Positions 17,334 to 26,710 of a DNA stretch of 64,000 bases are shown here, piece after piece. The DNA is taken from assembly GCA_049472395.1 (NCBI GenBank), contig JBLIRR010000010.1, forward strand, positions 1-64,000, written 5' to 3'. The notes under the pieces were generated by a model. That model searched no databases. It was not told the origin of the DNA and saw nothing but the letters and a program-made list of their open reading frames with translations. The stretch comes from JBLIRR01 sp049472395. Lineage in GTDB: Bacteria; SZUA-182; DTGQ01; JBLIRR01. A program made the position numbers and the translations under genes. Positions within the stretch are counted from its first letter, which is position 1. Each line of letters starts with the position of its first letter.

Positions 17334-19229
17334 ATGAAAAAACAAGAAGTTGATCATTTTACGGCAGATCTCAGTGCTGCTGAATCTTTAAAAAGGGGGA
17401 TCGGGATTGCTCCCAGACTATTCATGCTCATTTTCGCACTGCTTTCACTTATGGTCGTAAGTAGTTTAGTGACCTATCTAAAAAATGAAAAGGTGAATTT
17501 AGCCTTTGAAAATATTCTGAATGAATTTCCACATGAGCGGGCTATCAAGAATACACAAACCTCCATTACAGACTATCTTATGCCTGCCAACGACTATTTA
17601 ATCTCCGGAGATCCTAATGAAATAGAGAACAGCAAAAGATTGGAAAATAGGGTAAAGGAAGATTTGGCATGGTGTTTGGAAATGGCCCGGGAAGAAGAAA
17701 TACGATTTGTAAAAAGGATCGAAAACGATTTTTATGAAATTAAAAACCTTTCTGATAAGATATTTTCATATAATCCCGATCTTGTCTCCGGAAAAAAGAA
17801 GGCTATAGACATGATGGAAGAAATGGATGCCCTGGCCATTTCAACAAGAGAGCATATTGCACAGCTTTTAAAGGTACATGACGCGTATATGAAAAAGACC
17901 AGTGAAAAGGCTGATTCCCTTTGGCGTTCAGCTCATTGGTGGATGATTGGGATGTTGGTGTTAGCAACGATTCTTGGCCTCTCCATAGCTACCTACATAG
18001 CTCTTTCTATCCTCCAGCCCCTTACTATGCTCGATACACTCGCCACCAAGATTGCTGAAGGGGACCTTAAAGAACTTTTATATATTATGGGAAAAGGTGA
18101 AATATCAAGTCTTGCAGAATCATTTAACAAAATGATTCTCTCTCTTAGACATCAGATTCAAACGAGTAAGACTATTCTCAATGCGATCGCAGATCCTGTT
18201 TTTACAGTTGATAATAATATGAATATAACGTATTTCAGCCCTGCGTGCGAGGAACTAACCGGATATAAGTCATATGAAGCTTTAGGAGCAAAATGCTCTG
18301 ATATATTTAAGAGTAATATATGTCATGATAGTTGTGCAATTAAAAGGTCTGCTTTAAAAAATAAGCCAATTCGTCATGTAGAAATTGAGATTAAATCAAA
18401 AAATGGGGATAAGATCCCTATCATGGCAAGTGCTTCATCAATAAAAAATTATTGCGGCGAAGTTATGGGAGGATGTGAAGTTTTTGCAGATATTACTGAT
18501 TGGAAGCGGATGACAGAAGAATTAAGAAATACTCAAGAACAGCTCCTTCAAGCTGAAAGGCTTGCCGTACTTGGTCGTTTAGCCTCATCTGTAGGACATG
18601 AGCTCCGGAATCCGATGGCGGTTATTCAGAATGCCACCTTTTATATAAAAAGTAAAATGAAAGATGATAATCCTAAATTAAGAAAACATTTGGGAATTAT
18701 TGAGGATGAAATAGAAATATCCAATAAAATTATCGCTGATTTACTTGAATTTTCAATTGGAAATAAAAGAAATAATAAACCAGATACAATAATTGATATT
18801 AACCAAATCATAGAATCAGCTATAAAACGCGTACAAACAAAAAAAGAGGTTACGTTAAATAAACAGCTTGATTCAAACCTGCCTGAAATAATGGGTGATG
18901 AGCATCAACTTCTTCAAGTTCTCATTAATATGATTTCAAATGCGTATCAGGCAATTCCAAAATCCGGAGGACAAGTCGATATAATTACTCGAGAAAGTAA
19001 TAACGGAGTCGACGTGTTAGTATGTGATAATGGATGCGGGATTGCAGAAGAAGATATTGACAAGCTTTTTGATCCATTTTTTACTACTAAAAGTACGGGC
19101 ATTGGGCTTGGGCTTACTATAACCAAATCTATTATTAACAATCATGAGGCAACCCTGAAAGTGGAAAGTAAAAAGGGGGAAGGCACTCGATTTATCATCC
19201 ACTTTCATAAAGCAAAAGCATTGGCATGA
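17334..19229 (+). CDS. Membrane sensor histidine kinase (HAMP-PAS-HisKA-HATPase)
   Basis: 631 aa. Transmembrane segments at about 29-50 and 202-222 flank a helical periplasmic sensor domain; HAMP about 223-277; PAS about 281-395; the phosphoacceptor H422 in GHELRNP; ATPase boxes DNGCGIAEEDIDKLFDPFF and GIGLGLTITKSI. The PAS domain carries closely spaced cysteines (CSDIFKSNICHDSCAI) that could bind a metal or respond to redox; a similar motif occurs in some PAS kinases next to sigma-54 regulators. The next gene overlaps by 4 nt (ATGA) and encodes two receiver domains, so the pair forms one signalling unit. Confidence 0.92.
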   Translation: MKKQEVDHFTADLSAAESLKRGIGIAPRLFMLIFALLSLMVVSSLVTYLKNEKVNLAFENILNEFPHERAIKNTQTSITDYLMPANDYLISGDPNEIENSKRLENRVKEDLAWCLEMAREEEIRFVKRIENDFYEIKNLSDKIFSYNPDLVSGKKKAIDMMEEMDALAISTREHIAQLLKVHDAYMKKTSEKADSLWRSAHWWMIGMLVLATILGLSIATYIALSILQPLTMLDTLATKIAEGDLKELLYIMGKGEISSLAESFNKMILSLRHQIQTSKTILNAIADPVFTVDNNMNITYFSPACEELTGYKSYEALGAKCSDIFKSNICHDSCAIKRSALKNKPIRHVEIEIKSKNGDKIPIMASASSIKNYCGEVMGGCEVFADITDWKRMTEELRNTQEQLLQAERLAVLGRLASSVGHELRNPMAVIQNATFYIKSKMKDDNPKLRKHLGIIEDEIEISNKIIADLLEFSIGNKRNNKPDTIIDINQIIESAIKRVQTKKEVTLNKQLDSNLPEIMGDEHQLLQVLINMISNAYQAIPKSGGQVDIITRESNNGVDVLVCDNGCGIAEEDIDKLFDPFFTTKSTGIGLGLTITKSIINNHEATLKVESKKGEGTRFIIHFHKAKALA

Positions 19230-21250
19230 TGGAAACGACTTTAGCAGAGAAAACTCGTATTTTAATCGTCGATGACGAACAAGATATGATCGAAACACTT
19301 TTAGACATTCTTGAAGATTTCGGATACAACGTTGCGTTTGCCAATGATGGGCCCAGTGCAATCAATATGTGTCGTGAGTCTTCATATGACATTATCATTA
19401 TGGATATAGTGATGCCAGGAATAAATGGAATAGAAGTATATAAACGGATATCAAAAATAAGGCCTGATTCAAAAGTTATTTTAATGACCGCGTATACAGC
19501 ACCAAAACTTATAGAAGAAGCGTTTAAATCCGGAATCTACGAATGCTTAAGCAAACCATTTCCTCCCAATAAAATTATTGAACTCATCGAACAAATAGTG
19601 GGAGAAAAAGAAAAAAAAGAGACATTAAAAAAAAAGTATAAGATATTACTTATTGATGATGAACCCGGCATTCGAGAGACTATTACAGATATTCTGGGAG
19701 ATGATATTTACCAGGTTCATTGTGCAGAGAATGGCAGAGAGGCCATTGAAAAGCTCAAGCATAGTTTTTATAACGTGGTAATTATAGACATTAATCTTCC
19801 TGATATAAGCGGTCTCCAAGTATTACAAATAATAAAGAAAATAAATAAAGATATTTATTCGATTATTCTTACAGGAGCGGCAACGATTGAAAGCTCTATT
19901 ATGGCATTAAATCATGGTGCTTATGCTTACATTGTTAAACCATTTGATATAAAAACCATTAAAAATACCTTAACAAGAGCAATCAATGAGCAAAAATTAC
20001 TTCTTGAAAATAAACGATTGGTAGTAGAACTCCAAAATTCAAATAAAGAATTGCTCAATGCAAAAAATGAAGTAGATCAGCTCAATAAAGAGTTAGAGTC
20101 GAAGATATTAGAGAGGACAAAACAACTTCGTGAGCAAATAAATTGGACGGAGACTATTATCGATAGTCTTACTGATGGTTTATGCACACTCGATCAGAAT
20201 TGCCGCATTACATTATTTAATCGTCAGGCAGAAGCGATTACAGGATTCAAAACTGACGAAGTGATTGGCCACCATCACACAGAAATTTTCAATTGTAATC
20301 TTGAAAATAAAAGGGATATTTTAGAGTCTCCCCTGCACACAGGAACAACTGTCTCTAATATTGAAGTAAGTTTATATAATAAAACAGGGGATACTATTCC
20401 TATAAGAATCAGCGTAGCACCCATGAAAGATAAAAAAGGCAAAATCTTCGGGATGGTAGAAATTTTTCGGGATATCTCAAAAGAAAAACAACTTCAGAAG
20501 CAACTCATCCAAGCGTCAAAATTAGCATCTATGGGGGAATTACTTGCCAATTTCACTCATGAAATTAAAAATCCATTAAATGGAATGCTTCTCTTTGCTA
20601 CGTTGATTCAGGGAGAAGTGCCTCCTGACAGTGAGGTTTATAAACACGCAGAAAGAATACTCTCAGATGGACTGAGAATCGGAAAGATTGCCGATGATAT
20701 CCTCACCTTCTCTCGTCAAAGTTATAAAGAAAACCGCCCCGTAAATATAATAAAATTAATCGAATCAACCCTTAATTTAGCAGAAAAACAGTTAGGTTTA
20801 AATGGAATAAAGGTAAGAAGAGATTTCCCCTCTTCCGCTCCCATGGTGTATGTAAATTATGGAAGGATCCAGCAAGTCTTTCTCAATCTGATTAATAATG
20901 CTCAATATGCGTTAAATGAAAAAGCAAAAAGACAAAAAACACCTCATGATGAACTCTATATTAAATTTTCCGCTTCCGTTATTAATTCAAAAAACCAACC
21001 ATATGTCAGAATAGAAGTAGAGGATAATGGGATCGGAGTAAAACCTGAAGATAAAGATAAGCTTTTTCATCCATTTTTTACTACAAAACCAATAGGGCAA
21101 GGAACAGGTCTCGGACTGAGTGTGAGTTATGGAATTATTAAAGATCATGATGGTGAAATTTTAGTAGCAACTGAGGAGAATAAATATACTCGCTTTATTT
21201 TAGATTTACCTGCGTATATTAAAGAATCTAAAAAAAATAATAATGATTAG
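19226..21250 (+). CDS. Hybrid kinase: REC-REC-PAS-HisKA-HATPase
   Basis: 674 aa, soluble. Two receiver domains at about 10-130 (phosphoacceptor D60 in IIIMDIVMPG) and 138-255 (D188 in VVIIDINLPD), each with the conserved lysine (SKPF, VKPFD). A coiled-coil linker (about 260-305) leads to PAS (310-425), then H445 in FTHEIKNP and an ATPase domain with DNGIGVKPEDKDKLFHPFF and GTGLGLSVSYG. No output domain. Overlaps the membrane kinase by 4 nt. Phosphate could pass from the upstream kinase to the receivers and control this second kinase; the final regulator is not in the window. Confidence 0.92.
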   Translation: MMETTLAEKTRILIVDDEQDMIETLLDILEDFGYNVAFANDGPSAINMCRESSYDIIIMDIVMPGINGIEVYKRISKIRPDSKVILMTAYTAPKLIEEAFKSGIYECLSKPFPPNKIIELIEQIVGEKEKKETLKKKYKILLIDDEPGIRETITDILGDDIYQVHCAENGREAIEKLKHSFYNVVIIDINLPDISGLQVLQIIKKINKDIYSIILTGAATIESSIMALNHGAYAYIVKPFDIKTIKNTLTRAINEQKLLLENKRLVVELQNSNKELLNAKNEVDQLNKELESKILERTKQLREQINWTETIIDSLTDGLCTLDQNCRITLFNRQAEAITGFKTDEVIGHHHTEIFNCNLENKRDILESPLHTGTTVSNIEVSLYNKTGDTIPIRISVAPMKDKKGKIFGMVEIFRDISKEKQLQKQLIQASKLASMGELLANFTHEIKNPLNGMLLFATLIQGEVPPDSEVYKHAERILSDGLRIGKIADDILTFSRQSYKENRPVNIIKLIESTLNLAEKQLGLNGIKVRRDFPSSAPMVYVNYGRIQQVFLNLINNAQYALNEKAKRQKTPHDELYIKFSASVINSKNQPYVRIEVEDNGIGVKPEDKDKLFHPFFTTKPIGQGTGLGLSVSYGIIKDHDGEILVATEENKYTRFILDLPAYIKESKKNNND

Positions 21251-21704
21251 AAGAGCCCGTATTAAAGATGCCCCTATTATCAAAGCAATTATTAATAAAT
21301 TTGCAGCGAGGGGAGATTTGCTCCCTGTATCATTACAGGATATATATGAACATTTAAGGGACTTTATCGTCTATCTTGATGACTCTATTATATGTGGCGT
21401 CTGCGCACTACATATTACCTGGAAAAACATTGCAGAAATTAGATCGCTTGCGGTTATTGAAAAATATCAAAAAACACAAATAGGCAGGCAACTGGTTGAA
21501 ACATGCCTCAATGAAGCGATTCAATTAGGTATCGGCAAAGTTTTCTGTCTTACCTATAAAAAAGATTTTTTCCTGAGACTAGGATTCAAGATTATTGATA
21601 AGTCTAAATTACCTCACAAAATCTGGTCGGATTGTTACAAATGCCCTAAATTCCCCAATTGCAAAGAAATTGCTATGATCACGTATCTTGAAAAAAAAAC
21701 TTGA
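21243..21704 (+). CDS. argA: GNAT acetyltransferase, short N-acetylglutamate-synthase type
   Basis: 153 aa GNAT fold. Acetyl-CoA-binding region EIRSLAVIEKYQKTQIGRQL, and a C-terminal cysteine cluster CYKCPKFPNCKE that is typical of stand-alone short ArgA-type enzymes of anaerobic bacteria (from memory), which acetylate glutamate to begin arginine synthesis. It lacks the amino-acid-kinase domain of the long ArgA. Overlaps the hybrid kinase gene by 8 nt. No other arginine genes are nearby, so the exact substrate is inferred. Confidence 0.75.
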   Translation: MIRRARIKDAPIIKAIINKFAARGDLLPVSLQDIYEHLRDFIVYLDDSIICGVCALHITWKNIAEIRSLAVIEKYQKTQIGRQLVETCLNEAIQLGIGKVFCLTYKKDFFLRLGFKIIDKSKLPHKIWSDCYKCPKFPNCKEIAMITYLEKKT

Positions 21705-21729
21705 GTGCATAAAGTGAATGGTATATAAT
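21701..21729 (+). promoter_or_regulatory. Sigma-70-like promoter for PAS protein and tatA
   Basis: TTGAGT at 21701-21706, 17-nt spacer, TATAAT at 21724-21729. Confidence 0.6.
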
Positions 21730-21793
21730 ACCTATATATATTACAATTACATAATAGAGCACAAAGGAACAATTAGGAATAAGGAGGTACTCG

Positions 21794-22177
21794 ATGGTTG
21801 AGAATATTACAGCCGAAACTTGGAAATATATAATGAATTCTCTTCCTTTCGAAATCACTTATATTGATCAGGATGACCGCATTATTTATTTTAATAAAGA
21901 AGGCCGTCGCATATTTTCCCGACCTCAGGCAATAATTGGAAGAAAGGTACAGCAATGTCATCCTCAAAAGACCATTCATCTTGTCAACCAAGTAATTAAC
22001 GATCTTAGAAGTGGGCGCAGAGATTGTGCTTCTTTCTGGATAGATTTGCATAGGCGCAAGTTATATATTAGATATTTTGCCATACGTGATGAAGAAAATA
22101 ACTATATCGGATGTATGGAATTAACGCAGGATGTAACAGAAATTCAGCAGCTCGAAGGGGAGCGACGTTTGCTTTAA
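21794..22177 (+). CDS. Stand-alone PAS-domain protein (DUF438-type PAS)
   Basis: 127 aa consisting of one PAS domain. The sequence follows the PAS found at the C-terminus of DUF438 proteins: LPFEITYIDQDDRIIYFNK, GRKVQQCHP, DCASFWIDL and a closing ELTQDVTEIQQLEGERRLL. The Cys-His pair in CHP might bind haem or another ligand. No output domain, so it must act through a partner. A strong AAGGAGG lies 5 nt before the ATG, and tatA follows 23 nt downstream. Confidence 0.8.
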   Translation: MVENITAETWKYIMNSLPFEITYIDQDDRIIYFNKEGRRIFSRPQAIIGRKVQQCHPQKTIHLVNQVINDLRSGRRDCASFWIDLHRRKLYIRYFAIRDEENNYIGCMELTQDVTEIQQLEGERRLL

Positions 22178-22200
22178 ATTTTTAAAAGGAGGTGAAAGTT

Positions 22201-22404
22201 ATGTTTGGCATCGGTATGATGGAGTTAAGCATCATTTTAATTATTGTCTTAATTATTTTTGGGGCAGGAAAGTTACCAGAAATTGGGCATGGGCTTGGTA
22301 AATGCATTAGAAATTTCAAAAAGGGAGTTGCTGGAGACAACGAGCCAACGTTACCTGATGAACATACTACTGAGAGCCAAAAAAAAATTGAAAATAAGCC
22401 TTGA
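22201..22404 (+). CDS. tatA: Sec-independent translocase subunit TatA/TatE
   Basis: 67 aa. One N-terminal transmembrane helix (MELSIILIIVLIIFGAGKLP), the FGAGKLPEIG hinge, and an amphipathic helix (GKCIRNFKKG), then a polar tail. Forms the protein-conducting part of the twin-arginine pathway. ATG at 22201 has AGGAGG 8 nt upstream; a GTG at 22192 overlaps that site and is not the start. No tatC is in the window. Confidence 0.9.
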   Translation: MFGIGMMELSIILIIVLIIFGAGKLPEIGHGLGKCIRNFKKGVAGDNEPTLPDEHTTESQKKIENKP

Positions 22405-22405
22405 T

Positions 22406-22891
22406 TTATTTGGATATAAGGTTTTTAAAAGAGGATACTCTATCCTCATAAGTTGTTGATCCGATGGCCATGATGTTAATTTTTCTTTCCATATTCGATG
22501 TCCATTCAATACTTATCTTAATGTATTCTTCAGGGAGTAATGAGATGATATTTTCTGACCATTCAATTAATGTCACTCCTTGACCGAAAAAATATTCTTC
22601 ACAGCCTAGTTCCACAGCTTCATACGGAGTATTAATTCGATAAAAATCGAAATGATATACAGGGATCTTCCCTTCATATTGATTTAAAATTACAAATGTG
22701 GGGCTTGTTATATATTCACTCTCAGGGACTTCAAGACCTCGCGCAATTCCCTGGATCATGCAAGTTTTTCCTACACCCAAACCACCCCAGAAGCTTAAAA
22801 CATCGCCGCCCTTAAGTAGTTTCCCTATGGCATACCCTAAATTATAGGTTTCTTTTGCTGAATTTGTAATATATTGCACAATAGTGTTCAT
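22406..22891 (-). CDS. tsaE: tRNA threonylcarbamoyladenosine biosynthesis ATPase TsaE
   Basis: 161 aa. P-loop GGLGVGKT at 36-43, then TSPTFVI, HFDFYR and LIEWSEN, all hallmarks of TsaE (YjeE), which works with TsaB/TsaD and TsaC to make t6A at position 37 of ANN-decoding tRNAs. It is convergent with tatA, with one base between stops. tsaC lies about 1 kb away on the other strand. Confidence 0.95.
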   Translation of the reverse strand: MNTIVQYITNSAKETYNLGYAIGKLLKGGDVLSFWGGLGVGKTCMIQGIARGLEVPESEYITSPTFVILNQYEGKIPVYHFDFYRINTPYEAVELGCEEYFFGQGVTLIEWSENIISLLPEEYIKISIEWTSNMERKINIMAIGSTTYEDRVSSFKNLISK

Positions 22892-23044
22892 TTTTTCATA
22901 TCAAAATATATTTGATAATTAAATATTATAAATTATTCTCACACTATAGCCAACTAAGAGTCCGAGGCAATTTTAATTTTCCATCTTTTAAAATTAAAAT
23001 TGCTGGAAAGCCGGCAATCCTTATATGGCAATATCCTCCATTTA

Positions 23045-23053
23045 TGATATAAT
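23045..23053 (+). promoter_or_regulatory. Extended -10 promoter upstream of purE
   Basis: TGATATAAT (TGnTATAAT) at 23045-23053; no good -35 box is seen at the proper distance. Confidence 0.45.
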
Positions 23054-23146
23054 AGAGGTAACAATTCAAATTTTGAGCACATATCATTGTATAATATAAA
23101 CCATAAGTGAGAAGTGCTGTACTATGCTTCAAGGAGGGGGAAAATT

Positions 23147-23638
23147 ATGAATAAACCAATTGTGCTTATTGTAATAGGAAGTGAAAATGATCTGCCAATT
23201 ATGAAGGAGACGAGCTCTATTCTTACATCTTTTGGAATATGCTATCGGTTAGTTTTAGCATCTGCTCATAGGGCACCAGAGAAAGTTGCTATGCTTTCTA
23301 AGGAAGCAGAAAAGGAAGGTATCCAAATAATTATTGCGGGAGCGGGTATGGCTGCTCATTTAGCGGGTGCTTTTGCAGCCCATACTATACTCCCTGTGAT
23401 TGGCGTTCCTATTAATGCGTCACTTTCCGGTTTTGATGCGCTTTTATCAACAGTCCAAATGCCTGGTGGAGTGCCTGTTGCAACCGTATCTATCGGAAAA
23501 GCAGGTGCAAAAAACGCCGGATTACTTGCTGCCCAAATCCTCGCATTAAATTCTACCGAATTAAGAGAGAAACTGCATGATTATAAGGAGACAATGGCTC
23601 AACAAATAGAGGATAAGCAGCTTGAATTGGAAAGGTAA
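23147..23638 (+). CDS. purE: N5-carboxyaminoimidazole ribonucleotide mutase
   Basis: 163 aa class I PurE of purine synthesis, interconverting N5-CAIR and CAIR. GSENDLPIM, the SAHRAPE block, GAGMAAHLAG and the long conserved block ending in GKAGAKNAGLLAAQIL are present. ATG at 23147 has AAGGAGGGGG upstream. The next gene starts inside its 3' end. Confidence 0.95.
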   Translation: MNKPIVLIVIGSENDLPIMKETSSILTSFGICYRLVLASAHRAPEKVAMLSKEAEKEGIQIIIAGAGMAAHLAGAFAAHTILPVIGVPINASLSGFDALLSTVQMPGGVPVATVSIGKAGAKNAGLLAAQILALNSTELREKLHDYKETMAQQIEDKQLELER

Positions 23639-24257
23639 TAATAAAGAGATAACCATATTAAAATGCGATACAACACATCCTGATATGGAAATTATTTCCT
23701 TGGCTGCTGAAGTGATTAAAAATGGAGGAATAATCGCATACCCTACTGATACTGTATATGGTCTTGGAGGGAATCCCTTTTTTGAACAGGTGAGAAAAAA
23801 AATTTATCAGATAAAGAAACGGCCGCTTCACAAAGCATTGCCTTTAATTATCGGGCATCGAAACATGCTCACTTTGCTATGTACTCATATTTCCTCGCTG
23901 GCAAATAAATTAATGGATATCTTTTGGCCTGGAGCTCTTACTATTATTATTCCCGATGGAAAAGGCTCTAATATAGGGGTAAGATGGCCAAATCATCCAA
24001 TTGCTGAAAAATTATCCCTTTCATCTCATCTCCCACTTATAGGAACAAGTGCAAATATCTCAGGCAACCAGAGTATTGTCGATCCGGCCCAAATAATTAA
24101 GGAGTTAGGGGATAAGATTGACCTGGTAATAGATTCTGGCACGCTGCCACCAAGTCGAGGATCGACCATAGTTGATGTCACGCAAAATACTATAAACATT
24201 ATTCGGGAAGGAGAAATTCCTGCGGCAAACCTAAAACTATTAATGAGCGCTCACTGA
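23622..24257 (+). CDS. tsaC: Threonylcarbamoyl-AMP synthase (Sua5/YrdC family)
   Basis: 211 aa. Makes threonylcarbamoyl-AMP for t6A tRNA modification. Motifs: AYPTDTVYGLGG, KKRPLHKALPLII, WPGALTIII and IGTSANISGN. The best start is TTG at 23622, overlapping purE by 17 nt with GAGG eight bases upstream; the next ATG (23685) would cut into the family N-terminus. Confidence 0.92.
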   Translation: MNWKGNNKEITILKCDTTHPDMEIISLAAEVIKNGGIIAYPTDTVYGLGGNPFFEQVRKKIYQIKKRPLHKALPLIIGHRNMLTLLCTHISSLANKLMDIFWPGALTIIIPDGKGSNIGVRWPNHPIAEKLSLSSHLPLIGTSANISGNQSIVDPAQIIKELGDKIDLVIDSGTLPPSRGSTIVDVTQNTINIIREGEIPAANLKLLMSAH

Positions 24258-24309
24258 AAAAGAAGGCAAAACCTTGGCCTAAAACTTGCTTCTAACTAAA
24301 TATATTATG

Positions 24310-24339
24310 TTGACAATAGATACTGTTTAGAATTAGAAT
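24310..24339 (+). promoter_or_regulatory. Putative promoter for resB-ccsA
   Basis: TTGACA at 24310-24315, 18-nt spacer, TAGAAT at 24334-24339. Confidence 0.5.
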
Positions 24340-24376
24340 GAGTAAATTTTGACAATATCTAATAAATGAGGCACTA

Positions 24377-25780
24377 ATGAAAAAAATTATAAAATTTTTC
24401 AGTTCTATAAAATTAACAATATTTCTTTTAATACTTCTCGCTCTTACTTCTATTATTGGGACGTTAATTGCGCAAAAACAAGACCCAAGACTTTATCTGC
24501 AACACTATGGACCGAAAATATTTAAACTCTTCCAGACATTTAATTTATTTGATGTATATCATTCATGGTGGTTCATATTGATATTAATTTTATTGTCTTT
24601 AAATCTTTTAATTTGTTCACTGAGAAGATTCCCCAGAGATTGGCATAGGGCAGTCCACCCTGTAATAAAATTGTCAGAGAATACTGCAAAACAGTATAAG
24701 CTGTGCAAAGATAAAATCTTTAACGCACATCTTCAAGACATTGAACAGGTTGTTATCCAGACTATCAAACGGTTTGGATTCCATACAATTACCAATTCTG
24801 AGGAGGCAGAAAACAAGACTAAAATTATTTTTTCTCAAAAAAACCGCTATAATTTTCTTTTCTTTTATTTAACGCACATCTCGATCATTTTAATCTTTAT
24901 AGGCGGAATCATTGGGGCAATCCAAGGGGAAAAGGGGTTTATCCAGTTGCCTGAAGGGGAAATGAGATCTGCCTACCAGACATTTTACTCCAATACAATA
25001 GGAAATTTAGGATTTACTATACGGTGTGACGATTTTCATATTGAATATTATCCTAACTCAAGACAACCGAAGGATTATAGAAGTAAGTTGACTATAATAG
25101 AGAATAATCAAGAAATTCTTACCAAAATAATCGAAGTGAATAAGCCATTATCCTATAAAGGATATAAATTTTACCAATCTAGCTATGGGCAGGATATGCA
25201 GTCTGGAAATTTGTATATAGAAGTACAACCTAAAGATCCGGAAAAACAAGAGCCTGTGCAAAAATTTGTTGTATCTCCGGGAGGGACCTTTCAATTTAAG
25301 GGAAGTGATGGAATTCAAAGAAGTGTTCGTGTAGCTCAGTTCTTGCCTGATTTTGGTATGAATCAGAATCGACAGAAAATATCAAAATCAGACAGATTAA
25401 ATAATCCGGCTATCAATATTATAGTGACACCTGAAAATCAGCCTCCCTATTCATTATGGAGCTTTCAAAATTACCCAGGGGTGCATATGAGCAAAACAGG
25501 GGATTATATATTTACATTAAAAGGGTATCAAGGGAAAGAATACACAGGGCTGCAAGTGGCAAAGGATCCTGGTGTCCCTGTGGTGTGGGCAGGATGTATA
25601 ATCCTGATTATTGGGATTCTTTTTCTTTTGTATACTGCTCACGCAAGGATATGGGTTCGTCTTGAGCAGAAAAATTCAGGAACGAGAATTTTATTAAATG
25701 GACACAGCAATAAAAATAAATTTCACTTTGAGCGACAGTTTAGCGCTATTTGGGAAAATATAAGTAATTCAATCATATAG
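24377..25780 (+). CDS. resB: Cytochrome c biogenesis protein ResB (Ccs1)
   Basis: 467 aa. N-terminal transmembrane helices (LTIFLLILLALTSIIGTLIA; FILILILLSLNLLI), a third near residue 165, a large periplasmic domain, and a fourth near 400 (WAGCIILIIGILFLLYTA). With CcsA it forms the System II haem lyase that exports haem and attaches it to CXXCH motifs. The gene fits with the multihaem cytochrome at 8565-9698. ccsA follows 18 nt downstream. Confidence 0.93.
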   Translation: MKKIIKFFSSIKLTIFLLILLALTSIIGTLIAQKQDPRLYLQHYGPKIFKLFQTFNLFDVYHSWWFILILILLSLNLLICSLRRFPRDWHRAVHPVIKLSENTAKQYKLCKDKIFNAHLQDIEQVVIQTIKRFGFHTITNSEEAENKTKIIFSQKNRYNFLFFYLTHISIILIFIGGIIGAIQGEKGFIQLPEGEMRSAYQTFYSNTIGNLGFTIRCDDFHIEYYPNSRQPKDYRSKLTIIENNQEILTKIIEVNKPLSYKGYKFYQSSYGQDMQSGNLYIEVQPKDPEKQEPVQKFVVSPGGTFQFKGSDGIQRSVRVAQFLPDFGMNQNRQKISKSDRLNNPAINIIVTPENQPPYSLWSFQNYPGVHMSKTGDYIFTLKGYQGKEYTGLQVAKDPGVPVVWAGCIILIIGILFLLYTAHARIWVRLEQKNSGTRILLNGHSNKNKFHFERQFSAIWENISNSII

Positions 25781-25798
25781 AAAAGGAGAGTTCAGTAA

Positions 25799-26641
25799 AT
25801 GTTTCAAATAAGTTCAACATTATTTGGCGTTGTGACGGTCATATATCTCATTGCATCGCTTTTATATATAATCAATCTCATACACACTCAGAAAGTAATA
25901 AGCATATCAGCAACATTATGTACAATTTGTGGTCTCATTTGTCATTCCTGTGCACTATTTTTAAGAACGTTTTCTTCATATCAAATGGGATTTGGACAAC
26001 CCCCATTTGCGAATCTTTATTCTTCAATGGTATTTTTTTCATGGTCTACTGTGCTTATATATATCATTATAGAATATAAATATCATTATAAGAGCATTGG
26101 TGCTTTTGTTCTTCCTATTGCCTTTCTCATTCTGGCAGGAGCATCCTTGCTATCAGACGAGATAACTCCGCTTGTGCCAGCTCTTCAAAGTAATTGGCTC
26201 CTTACACATGTCATTACTTGTTTTTTTGGATATGCGGCTTTTGCAGTCGGATGCGGTATTAGTATAATGTATCTCTTCAAATATAATTATGAAATAAATA
26301 AACCCTCAGGCAAAGGTATTCTATCTATAATCCCCTCCTGTGATATCTTGGATGATCTTCAATACAAAGCAGTGGCCATTGGGTTCCCCTTTTTAACGAT
26401 AGGGATTATTACGGGAGCTGCGTGGGCTAATTATGCATGGGGAACATATTGGAGTTGGGACCCAAAAGAAACGTGGTCATTAATAACATGGTTTGTGTAT
26501 GCTGCATTTCTTCATTCAAGATTTGCAGCAGGATGGCGAGGCAAAAAAACAGCCTACTTATGCATTCTAGGATTTCTATTTGTTTTAATGACATATTTTG
26601 GTGTAAGCTATTTATTAGGAGGGCTTCACAGTTATGCCTAA
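25799..26641 (+). CDS. ccsA: Cytochrome c biogenesis protein CcsA (haem exporter/lyase)
   Basis: 280 aa with about eight hydrophobic helices. The tryptophan-rich haem-handling motif WGTYWSWDPKETW (near 214-226) identifies the CcsA/CcsB/CcmF superfamily; the conserved histidines expected in flanking helices (e.g. HSRFAAGW) are visible. Partner of ResB. Good AAAGGAGAG site before the ATG. Confidence 0.95.
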   Translation: MFQISSTLFGVVTVIYLIASLLYIINLIHTQKVISISATLCTICGLICHSCALFLRTFSSYQMGFGQPPFANLYSSMVFFSWSTVLIYIIIEYKYHYKSIGAFVLPIAFLILAGASLLSDEITPLVPALQSNWLLTHVITCFFGYAAFAVGCGISIMYLFKYNYEINKPSGKGILSIIPSCDILDDLQYKAVAIGFPFLTIGIITGAAWANYAWGTYWSWDPKETWSLITWFVYAAFLHSRFAAGWRGKKTAYLCILGFLFVLMTYFGVSYLLGGLHSYA

Positions 26642-26710
26642 TGGTCTTAATTCGAACTCAAGTTGGTCTTAGGAATCAAATAGTGCATAAAATGAGATGT
26701 ATAATTTAAG

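Noticed and set aside
22944..23132. Minus-strand ORF whose end (IAGFPAILILKDGKLKL) faintly resembles the cis-proline part of a thioredoxin
   Set aside because: Only about 20 residues match, there is no CXXC, and the frame overlaps the purE promoter region.
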